From: UBA12026 sp035291405
GTDB taxonomy: Bacteria; Patescibacteriota; Microgenomatia; UBA8517
Reading direction: 5' to 3'
Assembly (NCBI GenBank): GCA_035291405.1
Contig: DATDSD010000010.1
Location: 1 to 24,069, forward strand
DNA length: 24,069 bases
Positions 14,139-20,630 of this stretch are shown here, piece by piece. The notes beneath the pieces are model-generated. The model did not search any database, had not been told where the DNA came from, and worked only from the letters and a program-made list of their open reading frames with translations. The translations under genes were made by a program, and so were the position numbers. Each line of letters begins with the position of its first letter. The first letter of the stretch is position 1.

Positions 14139-14842
14139 GTCACTCACATTTTGCAACAATTAAAAGACAAAAAGGTCTTAAAGATGCACTTAAAAGTAAT
14201 ACATTTGGAAAGCTTTCCAAGATGATATCTATTGCTATAAAGTCAGGAGGAGGTGCAAATCCTGATATGAATTTTAAACTTCGTGTTGCAATTGATAAGG
14301 CTAGAGAGAATAACATGCCTAAAGATAATATAGATAGAATATTAAAAAATGCTTCAGAGAAAATGGATTCAATTGAAGAAATCAGCTATGAGGGATTTGG
14401 ACCATGTGGAGTGGGTGTAATTGTTGAAACAGCGACAGATAACAAAAATAGAACAGCTCAAGAAATGAAAAATTTATTTGAAAAGGGTGGGGGATCATTA
14501 GGTGGACCCAATTCCGTTTCCTATAATTTTATTGATAGAGGTTTCTTATTAATTGAAAAAAAAGATGATGTAGACAGTCAAACCCTAGAACTTATTGATT
14601 TGGGGGTGGAGGATATTGAAGTTGCAGATGACGGACTTGAAGTCTTTACTCTTCCTGATCGATTAAAAGAAGTTAAGGAAAAAATAGAAAAAGCTGGTTT
14701 TAAGATATTAAAAATGGAACTAACAAAATTACCTAAAAATTACATAGAAATTATTGATGAAGATAAACTTAATAAAATTCAAAACTTTTTAGATAGTTTT
14801 GAAGACCACGATGATGTCCAGAAGGTATACACAAATCTTTAA
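14132..14842 (+). CDS. yebC: YebC/PmpR-family protein
   Basis: Member of the YebC/PmpR/TACO1 family, known as transcription regulators and more recently as ribosome-associated factors that help translate difficult (e.g. polyproline) sequences. The N-terminal MSGHSHFATIKRQKG matches the family start and fixes ATG 14132; an upstream extension in frame is not conserved-looking. Other blocks: FGKLSKMISIAIKSGGGANP, NNMPKDNIDRILKNA, YEGFGPCGVGVIVET and TDNKNRTAQEMKNLF. 236 aa, normal. The helix after DAL is slightly altered compared with the common KWANIKHRKAAQDAKRG. A membrane protein follows 12 bp later. Together with EF-P it gives this window two polyproline-related factors. Confidence 0.95.
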   Translation: MSGHSHFATIKRQKGLKDALKSNTFGKLSKMISIAIKSGGGANPDMNFKLRVAIDKARENNMPKDNIDRILKNASEKMDSIEEISYEGFGPCGVGVIVETATDNKNRTAQEMKNLFEKGGGSLGGPNSVSYNFIDRGFLLIEKKDDVDSQTLELIDLGVEDIEVADDGLEVFTLPDRLKEVKEKIEKAGFKILKMELTKLPKNYIEIIDEDKLNKIQNFLDSFEDHDDVQKVYTNL

Positions 14843-14854
14843 AAAATATAATTA

Positions 14855-15637
14855 ATGCTATCAATATCAAAAAAGTTAAGATTTGCAATTTCCTCCATTC
14901 TGTTGTCTGCTGGTTTTGTCTTAATTCAATTTTTACCTGGACAGTTTAAATTTCCTGCAATTGCAATTTTGGTTCTAGTTGCTTGTGTTTTTTCCATTTG
15001 GTCTTTTTTTGAAGGTTTAGGTAAAAATATGACTTTAGTCTCTTTAATTTTACCTATGTTATTTACTTTAAGTGTTGGAATATTTTGGTTTTTATTACCT
15101 GTTAATATATTTACGAGGATTCCAATTGTCATTTTTTTTGCTATAGGAATATATACTCTTTTTTCAACTATGAATATATATACAGTATCCTCAAGTTTAA
15201 GAACCATAGCTCTTCTTCATGCCGCAAGGGGTGTTGGCTTTGTTTTGACTTTAGTTACGTCATTCTTAATTTTTGACGCAATCCTTTCGATTAAGCAAAT
15301 GTTTTATATTAATTTTGGTTTAATTTTTATTGCGTCATTCTTAATGTTTTTCCAAGGTCTTTGGGCAATTGATCTTGAAAAGAAAATAAATATAGAAATA
15401 TTTTTAATGTCTTTAATTTCATCCTTGATAATGGGGGAGCTATCCATCCTAATTTTCTTCTGGCCGGTTACAGTTGTTGTGGGTTCACTTTTTTTAACCA
15501 GTGGGGTATACCTTTTACTGGGATTGGGTCAGGCCAAACTTGAAGATAGACTTTTTCCATCTACCATTAGAGAATACTTAACAGTAGGATCAATTGTTCT
15601 TCTTAGTATGTTTTTTGCTACCAGATGGGGTAACTAG
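14855..15637 (+). CDS. Polytopic membrane protein of unknown function
   Basis: I do not recognise this 260-aa protein. It has about eight hydrophobic helices, with short loops of positive residues (MLSISKKLR at the N-terminus, LEKKINIE between helices) suggesting the N-terminus faces the cytoplasm. Helix 4-5 region: STMNIYTVSSSLRTIALLHA followed by ARGVGFVLTLVTSFL. No catalytic motif stands out, and Cys and His are nearly absent. It begins 12 bp after yebC on the same strand and is the last gene before the long AT-rich gap, so it is likely co-transcribed with yebC. Confidence 0.75.
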   Translation: MLSISKKLRFAISSILLSAGFVLIQFLPGQFKFPAIAILVLVACVFSIWSFFEGLGKNMTLVSLILPMLFTLSVGIFWFLLPVNIFTRIPIVIFFAIGIYTLFSTMNIYTVSSSLRTIALLHAARGVGFVLTLVTSFLIFDAILSIKQMFYINFGLIFIASFLMFFQGLWAIDLEKKINIEIFLMSLISSLIMGELSILIFFWPVTVVVGSLFLTSGVYLLLGLGQAKLEDRLFPSTIREYLTVGSIVLLSMFFATRWGN

Positions 15638-15659
15638 GGGAGGAGAGAACCTCAAACAC

Positions 15660-15673
15660 CCTATAATTATAGG
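15660..15673. repeat. Perfect 14-bp palindrome CCTATAATTATAGG
   Basis: Self-complementary sequence 22 bp after the stop of the yebC-linked membrane gene. No T-run follows, so it is not a standard terminator; it could be a protein-binding dyad. Confidence 0.5.
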
Positions 15674-15677
15674 ATAT

Positions 15678-15711
15678 TAGTTTTCACGGAGGAGGTGATA
15701 GTTTTCACGGA
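15678..15711 (+). repeat. Two direct repeats TAGTTTTCACGGA, 21-bp period
   Basis: Copies at 15678-15690 and 15699-15711, one per two helical turns, so a protein could bind both on the same face. Between them lies AGGAGGTGAT (15690-15699), a 10-nt complement to the canonical 16S 3' end, followed by a tiny ATG frame. Inverted TTTTCAC copies recur at 16489-16505. Confidence 0.55.
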
Positions 15712-15741
15712 TGATACAGTTTGATATATATTTAAAAACAA

Positions 15742-15750
15742 TGTGGATAA
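15742..15750 (-). promoter_or_regulatory. Perfect DnaA-box sequence (TTATCCACA)
   Basis: TGTGGATAA on the plus strand equals the strong consensus DnaA box. It is the only exact copy I found in this gap. It adjoins AT-rich sequence (GATATATATTTAAAAAC). Confidence 0.5.
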
Positions 15751-16528
15751 GTTTAAAGCAGGTTTCTTTAAGGGAATAGAGCTAAAAAAACAATTTATCT
15801 TGTAGACAACATATCTTCTAAATAAGGATGGTTACATATGTTGTTCTCCTTAATGGTTGTCATTAAAACATTATTTATATATAGTCGTACAATAATACTT
15901 TTACGACGTAAGTAAATTGATGAAAGTAGTGTAGTAGTTTTGCACTTCTGTTAAAACTTTATATTTTTAATTAATTATTAGACCATGTAATAAAGTTTAA
16001 GGCACCTTCTTTTGGTTAATTATGTCTTTATAAGTATCCATGTCTAGTGAGCTTAAAATTTATTTAGGACTTCCCTAATTTTTTAACATCAGGGGGAGTT
16101 GTTTTTATGTTTTTGTACTATTAGTGTTTAATCCGAAAATACGGACTTTATTGAGATGATGAGTTATATGTCTTTTCTTTCAGACAGGCCTTAAAATCGA
16201 TTTGGTGAGGTCACATTTGAGGCTAATTATTTTAGTTAATTTAATCATTTAAGTCACTTAAAAATTAATTTTTTGATAAAAATTTTATAGTAATTTTATA
16301 TCTGCGATTTATTTTTTTTATTATATGTCTATAAGTAAATAAAAAAGTTTAATTAATTTTAAAATATGGAATTTAGATTTTTAATATATTATTGGTTTAT
16401 TATTAATTAGCTTTTTTAAGGATTGTAAAAATACTATAGGAAATTATTATTTTATATCGTCTTCCCCTATCCCCCATTTTACGCGTTTCGTGAAAATTGT
16501 GAAAATTTTGACTTTTAATACTATTAAA

Positions 16529-17620
16529 TTACGCTCTATTCCAAAAGTATCTTGAATCTAAGCTTGTGGGTTTAAATGAATGTTTAGAAACATTCCATAA
16601 GGGTGATTCTTCAGTTAAATTTCTTTCACTTAAAAGCTTAGCTAATCCCCGGTCTGTTAACGATATGTTTTCGTTATTGATAACATCATCTATAAGACTT
16701 GCTATCCAAAGTCTAAATTCATATCCTAACGGATGGACTGGCCACATTTTTCTCATGTCACGATATTTTTGGGAAAACTGTTTTTTAAATGAACCATTTT
16801 CTTTTGTAAAAGTATACTTTCTAAATAATTTTAAACAAGATAAAGTGTCTGAAACGGAGGTAAATGGGGCAAATGGTCCAAAAAACTCTTCTGGCATGTT
16901 ATTCTTATTTTTTCGGGCCGTTTGTTTTATTATTTCTGACAAATTCCAGCCCATTAGACTTGCGTATCTAAATGCTAAATCAAATGTTAAATCAAAACTA
17001 TTTAGGATTGAATTATTGAAAAGAAGTTCATCAAAAACATTATCTGGAGCATCGGCTAAAACTGTATTTATATCTTGTAATCTTGATCCGTCACTTAATC
17101 CAGCCACTTGATTGATTATCCCTACAGAAATAACCAAAGCTTCTTCTGCTGTACAGCCATCTAACACACTTTGTATCTCTGGAAGCAATGATCTAAAGGA
17201 AGCTTCCTTATAATCACCAACATCTTCTAAATACTCTCCATTTAATAGTATTGCGTCATCCGAGACTAATAAATTGAAAAGGATGTCTCCTAATTCTAGT
17301 TTAATTTCAGATATTGGTTGCCCTCCTCTAACGGCGGCAAGAAATTCATTAGCTTCGCCTTGTGCAAGAGTCATAAACTCTCTTTCTCTCTGCCATGGGG
17401 TTAAAACCTGTAATTCTTTTCTAACTTTATTCAATCCATCAGATGTATTTAATCCAGAATCTAATAATGGTCTTCTTTTAATCCAATTAGATGCAGTTGA
17501 AACCATAGAATCAGTTTGTTCTTTTATAGAACTAAATATTATTTCATCGGGAATATTAAGAAGGTCCATTCCGGTGCCAGCGCTGTACACTTCAATTCTT
17601 TTGTATTCACATCGTTCCAT
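16529..17620 (-). CDS. MazG-like NTP pyrophosphohydrolase-fold protein, divergent
   Basis: No close family recognised, but the MazG all-alpha NTP-PPase signature is visible: TPWQREREFMTLAQGEANEF gives ExxE (E89, E92), and ELGDILFNLL gives ExxD (E109, D112), 17 residues later. A likely final MazG helix is AFRYASLMGWNLSEIIKQTA followed by RKNKNN (K237, N238). About 95 residues separate these parts, more than in ordinary MazG, so a helical insert is probable. The last 110 residues (Trp/Arg-rich) are unassigned. If active, it would hydrolyse an NTP or dNTP to the monophosphate. It is divergent from the xer gene (94-bp gap) and its 3' end faces the long AT-rich gap. Confidence 0.65.
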   Translation of the reverse strand: MERCEYKRIEVYSAGTGMDLLNIPDEIIFSSIKEQTDSMVSTASNWIKRRPLLDSGLNTSDGLNKVRKELQVLTPWQREREFMTLAQGEANEFLAAVRGGQPISEIKLELGDILFNLLVSDDAILLNGEYLEDVGDYKEASFRSLLPEIQSVLDGCTAEEALVISVGIINQVAGLSDGSRLQDINTVLADAPDNVFDELLFNNSILNSFDLTFDLAFRYASLMGWNLSEIIKQTARKNKNNMPEEFFGPFAPFTSVSDTLSCLKLFRKYTFTKENGSFKKQFSQKYRDMRKMWPVHPLGYEFRLWIASLIDDVINNENISLTDRGLAKLLSERNLTEESPLWNVSKHSFKPTSLDSRYFWNRA

Positions 17621-17628
17621 TTGGCGTT

Positions 17629-17634
17629 AGTATA
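17629..17634 (-). promoter_or_regulatory. -10 box of the MazG-like gene
   Basis: TATACT ends 8 bp before the ATG at 17620, predicting an mRNA starting within 2 nt of the start codon. No good -35 is seen at the expected place, which overlaps the ACACT/AGTGT dyad, so an activator may be involved. Confidence 0.5.
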
Positions 17635-17653
17635 TAATAAAAAATTTTATAAA

Positions 17654-17686
17654 ACACTTAGTGTCGTACAATGTCATTGACACTTA
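17654..17686. promoter_or_regulatory. Dyad cluster between the MazG-like and xer genes
   Basis: Two 11-bp palindromes with single-T centres, ACACT-T-AGTGT (17654-17664) and CAATG-T-CATTG (17669-17679), plus ACACTTA repeated directly at 17654-17660 and 17680-17686. The second overlaps the xer -35 box. A shared operator for both genes, or a binding site for the recombinase, is possible. Confidence 0.5.
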
Positions 17687-17703
17687 CTCCAAAAACTTAT
17701 AAT
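17677..17703 (+). promoter_or_regulatory. xer promoter
   Basis: Perfect TTGACA (17677-17682) and perfect TATAAT (17698-17703), but with a short 15-bp spacer. The ATG follows 11 bp later, for a leader of about 4 nt. Confidence 0.6.
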
Positions 17704-17714
17704 ATTTTATTTAG

Positions 17715-18647
17715 ATGGATTCTGCTCAAGGTAATCTTACTCAAATAGCAAAAAAGGTTGATGAATTTTTAGATTATCTCTCCGTTGAAAAAGGATGCTC
17801 CCCTCTTACTATTAGAAATTACAGACACTACCTGAGTCGTTTTAATGAATGGTTGATTACAAATCATAAACATACTGATTTAAAATCAATTAATCAAGAT
17901 ATTGTCCATGATTTTAGATTGTTTTTGGCAAAACTTGGTTTAGGTAGGAAAACTCAAGGGTATCATGCCATTGCTCTTCGCTCGTTTTTAAAATGGCTTA
18001 TTAGAAATGATTATCAAGTAATGGCTCCTGACAAAATAGATCTACCCAAAGTTCCCGAGAGGCAGGTTAAATTTCTAAACGGTGAGCAAATCGACAGACT
18101 TTTAAATGCTCCAACACTTTCAAATATCCAAGGCATAAGAGATAAAGCAATTTTGGAAGTTTTATTCTCAACAGGTCTTCGTGTATCTGAGCTTACAAAT
18201 CTTAATGTAGAAAAAATTAATTTAGATAGACGTGAGTTTGGAATTACAGGTAAGGGGGGAAGGGCTAGGGTTGTATTTCTTTCATCACGTGCCTGTGAAT
18301 ATTTGATGAAATATTTAAATGAAAGAAAAGATCATTTCAAACCCCTGTTTATTCGTCATAAAGGTTCAATGGATCCAACGACTCCTGATGAAAAAATGCG
18401 CTTAACTCCACGATCAGTGGAGAGACTGTTGAAAAAATATGTTAGAAAAGTAAAACTTCCAATAGAAGCAACCCCCCACACAATAAGACACAGTTATGCT
18501 ACAGATCTATTGGTGGCTGGAGCTGACATAAGATCAGTTCAGGAGATGCTGGGACATAAAAATATTTCAACAACCCAAATCTACACTCATGTAACTAACA
18601 AACAACTTCATGAAATACATGAACAATTTCATGGGAGGGGAAAATGA
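17715..18647 (+). CDS. XerC/XerD-type tyrosine recombinase
   Basis: Site-specific recombinase, 310 aa. The N-terminal SAM-like core-binding domain covers about 12-100 (VDEFLDYLSVEKGCSPLTIR, NYRHYLSRF). The catalytic domain has the full set: R156 (STGLRVSEL), K180 (GKGGRAR), H255 and R258 (PHTIRHSYAT), H281 (MLGHKNISTTQ) and the nucleophile Y290 (IYTHVTN). The size and PHTIRHSYAT/LGHxxxSTTQIYTHV pattern are those of chromosomal Xer proteins that resolve dimers at dif, rather than phage integrases. No attachment sites or phage genes are nearby. The TGA stop overlaps the LCP start (ATGA). A dif site itself was not identified. Confidence 0.93.
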   Translation: MDSAQGNLTQIAKKVDEFLDYLSVEKGCSPLTIRNYRHYLSRFNEWLITNHKHTDLKSINQDIVHDFRLFLAKLGLGRKTQGYHAIALRSFLKWLIRNDYQVMAPDKIDLPKVPERQVKFLNGEQIDRLLNAPTLSNIQGIRDKAILEVLFSTGLRVSELTNLNVEKINLDRREFGITGKGGRARVVFLSSRACEYLMKYLNERKDHFKPLFIRHKGSMDPTTPDEKMRLTPRSVERLLKKYVRKVKLPIEATPHTIRHSYATDLLVAGADIRSVQEMLGHKNISTTQIYTHVTNKQLHEIHEQFHGRGK

Positions 18648-19630
18648 AGGATTTTTTAAATAGTCCCAATAAAGTGTTTCTTTTGGTTCTTCCTATTTTT
18701 CTAATTGGAATGTTTTTAGGATCTTTTGGATATACAAAATATGTTTTAAGTAGTTCTTCTCAGAAAAAGCAAGAAATTGTTACAAACTCTCCCCTACCAG
18801 AAATTATTGAGGAGGTAAGACCAACTACAAAAGATGCAAAAATCTATAATTTTCTTTTAACTGGTCATGGTGGAGGTGGACATTCTGGAGGCGGGCTGAT
18901 GGATGCAATAATTGTTGTGTCAGTAAATATTACAGATAAAAAAGCAGGTTTAATTTCAGTTCCTCGTGATTTCTGGTTTTCTGGTCATAAGATAAATGCT
19001 GATCCCTCTTTAAAAGACGCTGTTGCTGGTGTAACAGGTCTTTCAATTCCTAATCAAATATCGATTGATTTTGCCTCCTTTATAAAGATGATTGATACAC
19101 TTAATGGTGTTGATGTTGATGTTAAAAAAGTTTATACAGACAATTTCTATCCCGTAAAAGGACTAGAAAATGAATTATGTGGGTTTACTGCAGAAAAAGT
19201 AGCTGATTTACATAGTAAATATTCAGGTTTTGAGCTTGAAAAACAATTTACTTGTAGGTATGAAACTATCAGTTATTCAATTGGGCTTAACCATATGATC
19301 GGGGCTGATGCATTAAAATATGTAAGGAGTAGACACGGTGACGGAGATTTTGGTAGAAGCAGGCGTCAATATGAAGTTCTAAAAGCAATTTTGCAGAAGG
19401 CAAATGTTAAAAGTGTTGCAAATGCTTTTGATTTTGTTGAAACAAATTTGACACTTGATAAAGTAAATGAGATTTTAACAGACATAGGTAATCCTTTGGA
19501 TTATTCTGTTTCTTATCTTGGATTAACTGATGAAAATGTTTTAGTTTCAAGCAAAAGTTCAGGAGGAGCTTATATATTAGTACCAAGAGAAGGCCAAGAT
19601 ATTAAAACATATATTAAAAATAATCTATAA
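18644..19630 (+). CDS. LytR-CpsA-Psr (LCP) family cell-envelope protein
   Basis: LCP enzymes transfer lipid-linked glycopolymers onto the cell wall. One N-terminal helix (about 11-31) anchors the protein, followed by a Lys/Ser linker. LCP landmarks: NFLLTGHGGGGHSGGGLMDA (about 69-88), the strand AIIVVSVNI, GLISVPRDFW (103-111), SIDFASFIKMIDTLNGVDVD, and the conserved YVRSRHGDGDFGRSRRQYEV. The usual D-x-R before the RSDT motif is replaced by a Gly/His-rich loop, though the Asp after it is kept. A good Shine-Dalgarno-like GGGAGGGG lies just before the ATG, unlike the operon-leading genes. It is translationally linked to xer. Confidence 0.9.
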   Translation: MKDFLNSPNKVFLLVLPIFLIGMFLGSFGYTKYVLSSSSQKKQEIVTNSPLPEIIEEVRPTTKDAKIYNFLLTGHGGGGHSGGGLMDAIIVVSVNITDKKAGLISVPRDFWFSGHKINADPSLKDAVAGVTGLSIPNQISIDFASFIKMIDTLNGVDVDVKKVYTDNFYPVKGLENELCGFTAEKVADLHSKYSGFELEKQFTCRYETISYSIGLNHMIGADALKYVRSRHGDGDFGRSRRQYEVLKAILQKANVKSVANAFDFVETNLTLDKVNEILTDIGNPLDYSVSYLGLTDENVLVSSKSSGGAYILVPREGQDIKTYIKNNL

Positions 19631-19635
19631 AGAGA

Positions 19636-20379
19636 TTATCGAATCTCGTATGAAAGTGTGACAGTTACTTCAATTTCAGTTTCTCCAGCTTCTATATTTG
19701 CAGTTTCTGGTTCAGATGCCGTCACTGCTTTATCATACATAACCATGGTTCTGGGACTTATGCCTCCCGATTCCGAAACATTTATAATTTTTCCTAGACT
19801 AATTCCTGCAGATTTTGCCAAATCCTTTGCCTTATTCTTAGCTTTTTCTACAGCTTCATCTCTAGCTTTATTTGTAAGTTCTTCTTTTGTTTTTTCATTA
19901 ACTTCAAATGAAATGTTACCAACCACATTTGCTCCACTATCGGTTGCCAAAACCAAAACATCATTAATTTTTTCAAAATCAGTTATTTTTACTTCATAAC
20001 TGGTTGAAACTCTATATCCATTTATCTTATAAGGAGATGAATCGTAGTCATATTCTGGATAAACGCTATAATTTACTGTTTTTATGTCTTTCTCGTCAAT
20101 TTTTAATTTTTTAAGCTCGTCAGTCAACCCCTTAGATTTTGTGTTAACACTGTTTTGAACTTGTTTTAAAGTAGCCCCCTGTTCTTCAATTCCTATTGTA
20201 ACTTTGGCAATATCAGGAACAACAGCAACCTTACCTGTCTCAGTTACCATTAAGGGTTCACCTTTGGTTTGTGTAAGAACAGAAATAGGGAGAGATGGAC
20301 CCCATTTGGAATAAACAAAAAGAAGTATAAAAAATATAATTACTGACCCTACAAAATTAATAGTTTTCTCACGTTCCAT
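19636..20379 (-). CDS. SIMPL-domain (DUF541) protein, membrane-anchored
   Basis: A 247-aa protein with an N-terminal helix (about 8-25, INFVGSVIIFFILLFVYSKW) and an extracytoplasmic SIMPL domain: VTETGKVAVVPDIAKVTIGI, a long helix LKQVQNSVNTKSKGLTDELK, DIKTVNYSVYPEYDY, GYRVSTSYEVKITD, and the final AVEKAKNKAKDLAKSAGISL. SIMPL/BP26 proteins form ring-like assemblies in the envelope; their role is poorly defined. Its stop is 5 bp from the convergent LCP stop. A near-leaderless promoter drives it, divergent from the small gene at 20445. Confidence 0.92.
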   Translation of the reverse strand: MEREKTINFVGSVIIFFILLFVYSKWGPSLPISVLTQTKGEPLMVTETGKVAVVPDIAKVTIGIEEQGATLKQVQNSVNTKSKGLTDELKKLKIDEKDIKTVNYSVYPEYDYDSSPYKINGYRVSTSYEVKITDFEKINDVLVLATDSGANVVGNISFEVNEKTKEELTNKARDEAVEKAKNKAKDLAKSAGISLGKIINVSESGGISPRTMVMYDKAVTASEPETANIEAGETEIEVTVTLSYEIR

Positions 20380-20385
20380 AACTTA

Positions 20386-20413
20386 AATATACCATATTCA
20401 TAAATAGTTGCAA
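20386..20413 (-). promoter_or_regulatory. SIMPL gene promoter (shared -35)
   Basis: TTGCAA (20413-20408), 16 bp, TATATT (20391-20386), then 6 bp to the ATG: probably leaderless. TTGCAA is palindromic and also fits as the -35 of the plus-strand promoter. Confidence 0.5.
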
Positions 20414-20436
20414 AGAGAAAGGAGTAGAAGTAAAAT
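20408..20436 (+). promoter_or_regulatory. Promoter of the interrupted small gene
   Basis: TTGCAA (20408-20413), exactly 17 bp, TAAAAT (20431-20436), ATG 8 bp later. It follows the same near-leaderless layout as intact genes here. Confidence 0.5.
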
Positions 20437-20444
20437 ACCCCCAA

Positions 20445-20630
20445 ATGAAAGAAAAGGTCGGTTTAACAGATGCTATCGTGTGATTAGTAGACAAATATCC
20501 AGCAAAAGCTGTAGAAGTCTTAAAAGAGGATCCTGATTCTCCAGTGGCTAGAGTAATAGTGAAAGCATTAATCAAAGGTCATCTTCTCGAAGTAGCTCAA
20601 CAACAAGCAGAAAAAAAGCCTGAGGCTTAG
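20445..20630 (+). pseudogene. Small gene with an in-frame TGA at codon 13
   Basis: From ATG 20445 the frame reads MKEKVGLTDAIV, then TGA (20481-20483), then LVDKYPAKAVEVLKEDPDSP, VARVIVKALIKGHLLEVAQQ, QAEKKPEA and TAG (20628-20630). Downstream of the TGA it looks like a true helical, charged protein, and its stop interlocks with the gyrA stop on the other strand, as real genes here do. A fitting promoter precedes the ATG. No later in-frame start would restore most of it. UGA is a normal stop in this genome, so a recent nonsense mutation or sequencing error is likeliest; programmed recoding is possible. Family not recognised. About 61 codons in all. Confidence 0.6.

Larger units (their letters stand above)
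15638..16528. other. Long AT-rich intergenic region
   Basis: 891 bp without a convincing gene in a window where gaps are otherwise under 300 bp. It holds a 14-bp palindrome (CCTATAATTATAGG, 15660-15673), two TTTTCACGGA repeats one 21-bp period apart, one perfect DnaA box (15742-15750), a GTAGTGTAGTAG stretch around 15930, a 15-bp dyad TTTAAGT-C-ACTTAAA (16248-16262), very AT-rich sequence at 16260-16400, and inverted TTTTCAC copies at 16489-16505. A replication origin or other structural locus is possible; no known RNA gene was found. Confidence 0.6.

Noticed and set aside
17655..17686. A dif recombination site next to the xer gene
   Set aside because: The 28-bp dif pattern (11-bp arms, 6-bp centre, TTATGTTAAAT-like right arm) does not fit; the sequence is better explained as operator-like dyads over a promoter.
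17715..18647. Phage or integrative-element integrase
   Set aside because: The sequence pattern is that of housekeeping Xer proteins, the gene is coupled to an LCP gene, and no phage genes or attachment repeats are nearby.
20481..20483. Genome-wide reassignment of UGA to Gly or Trp
   Set aside because: TGA ends dnaB, the 12703 gene, the 8351 gene and xer, the last two in ATGA overlaps typical of real stops.
20369..20575. 68-residue minus-strand frame between the SIMPL gene and gyrA
   Set aside because: It is the antisense of the interrupted small gene, whose plus-strand reading has far more protein-like composition.
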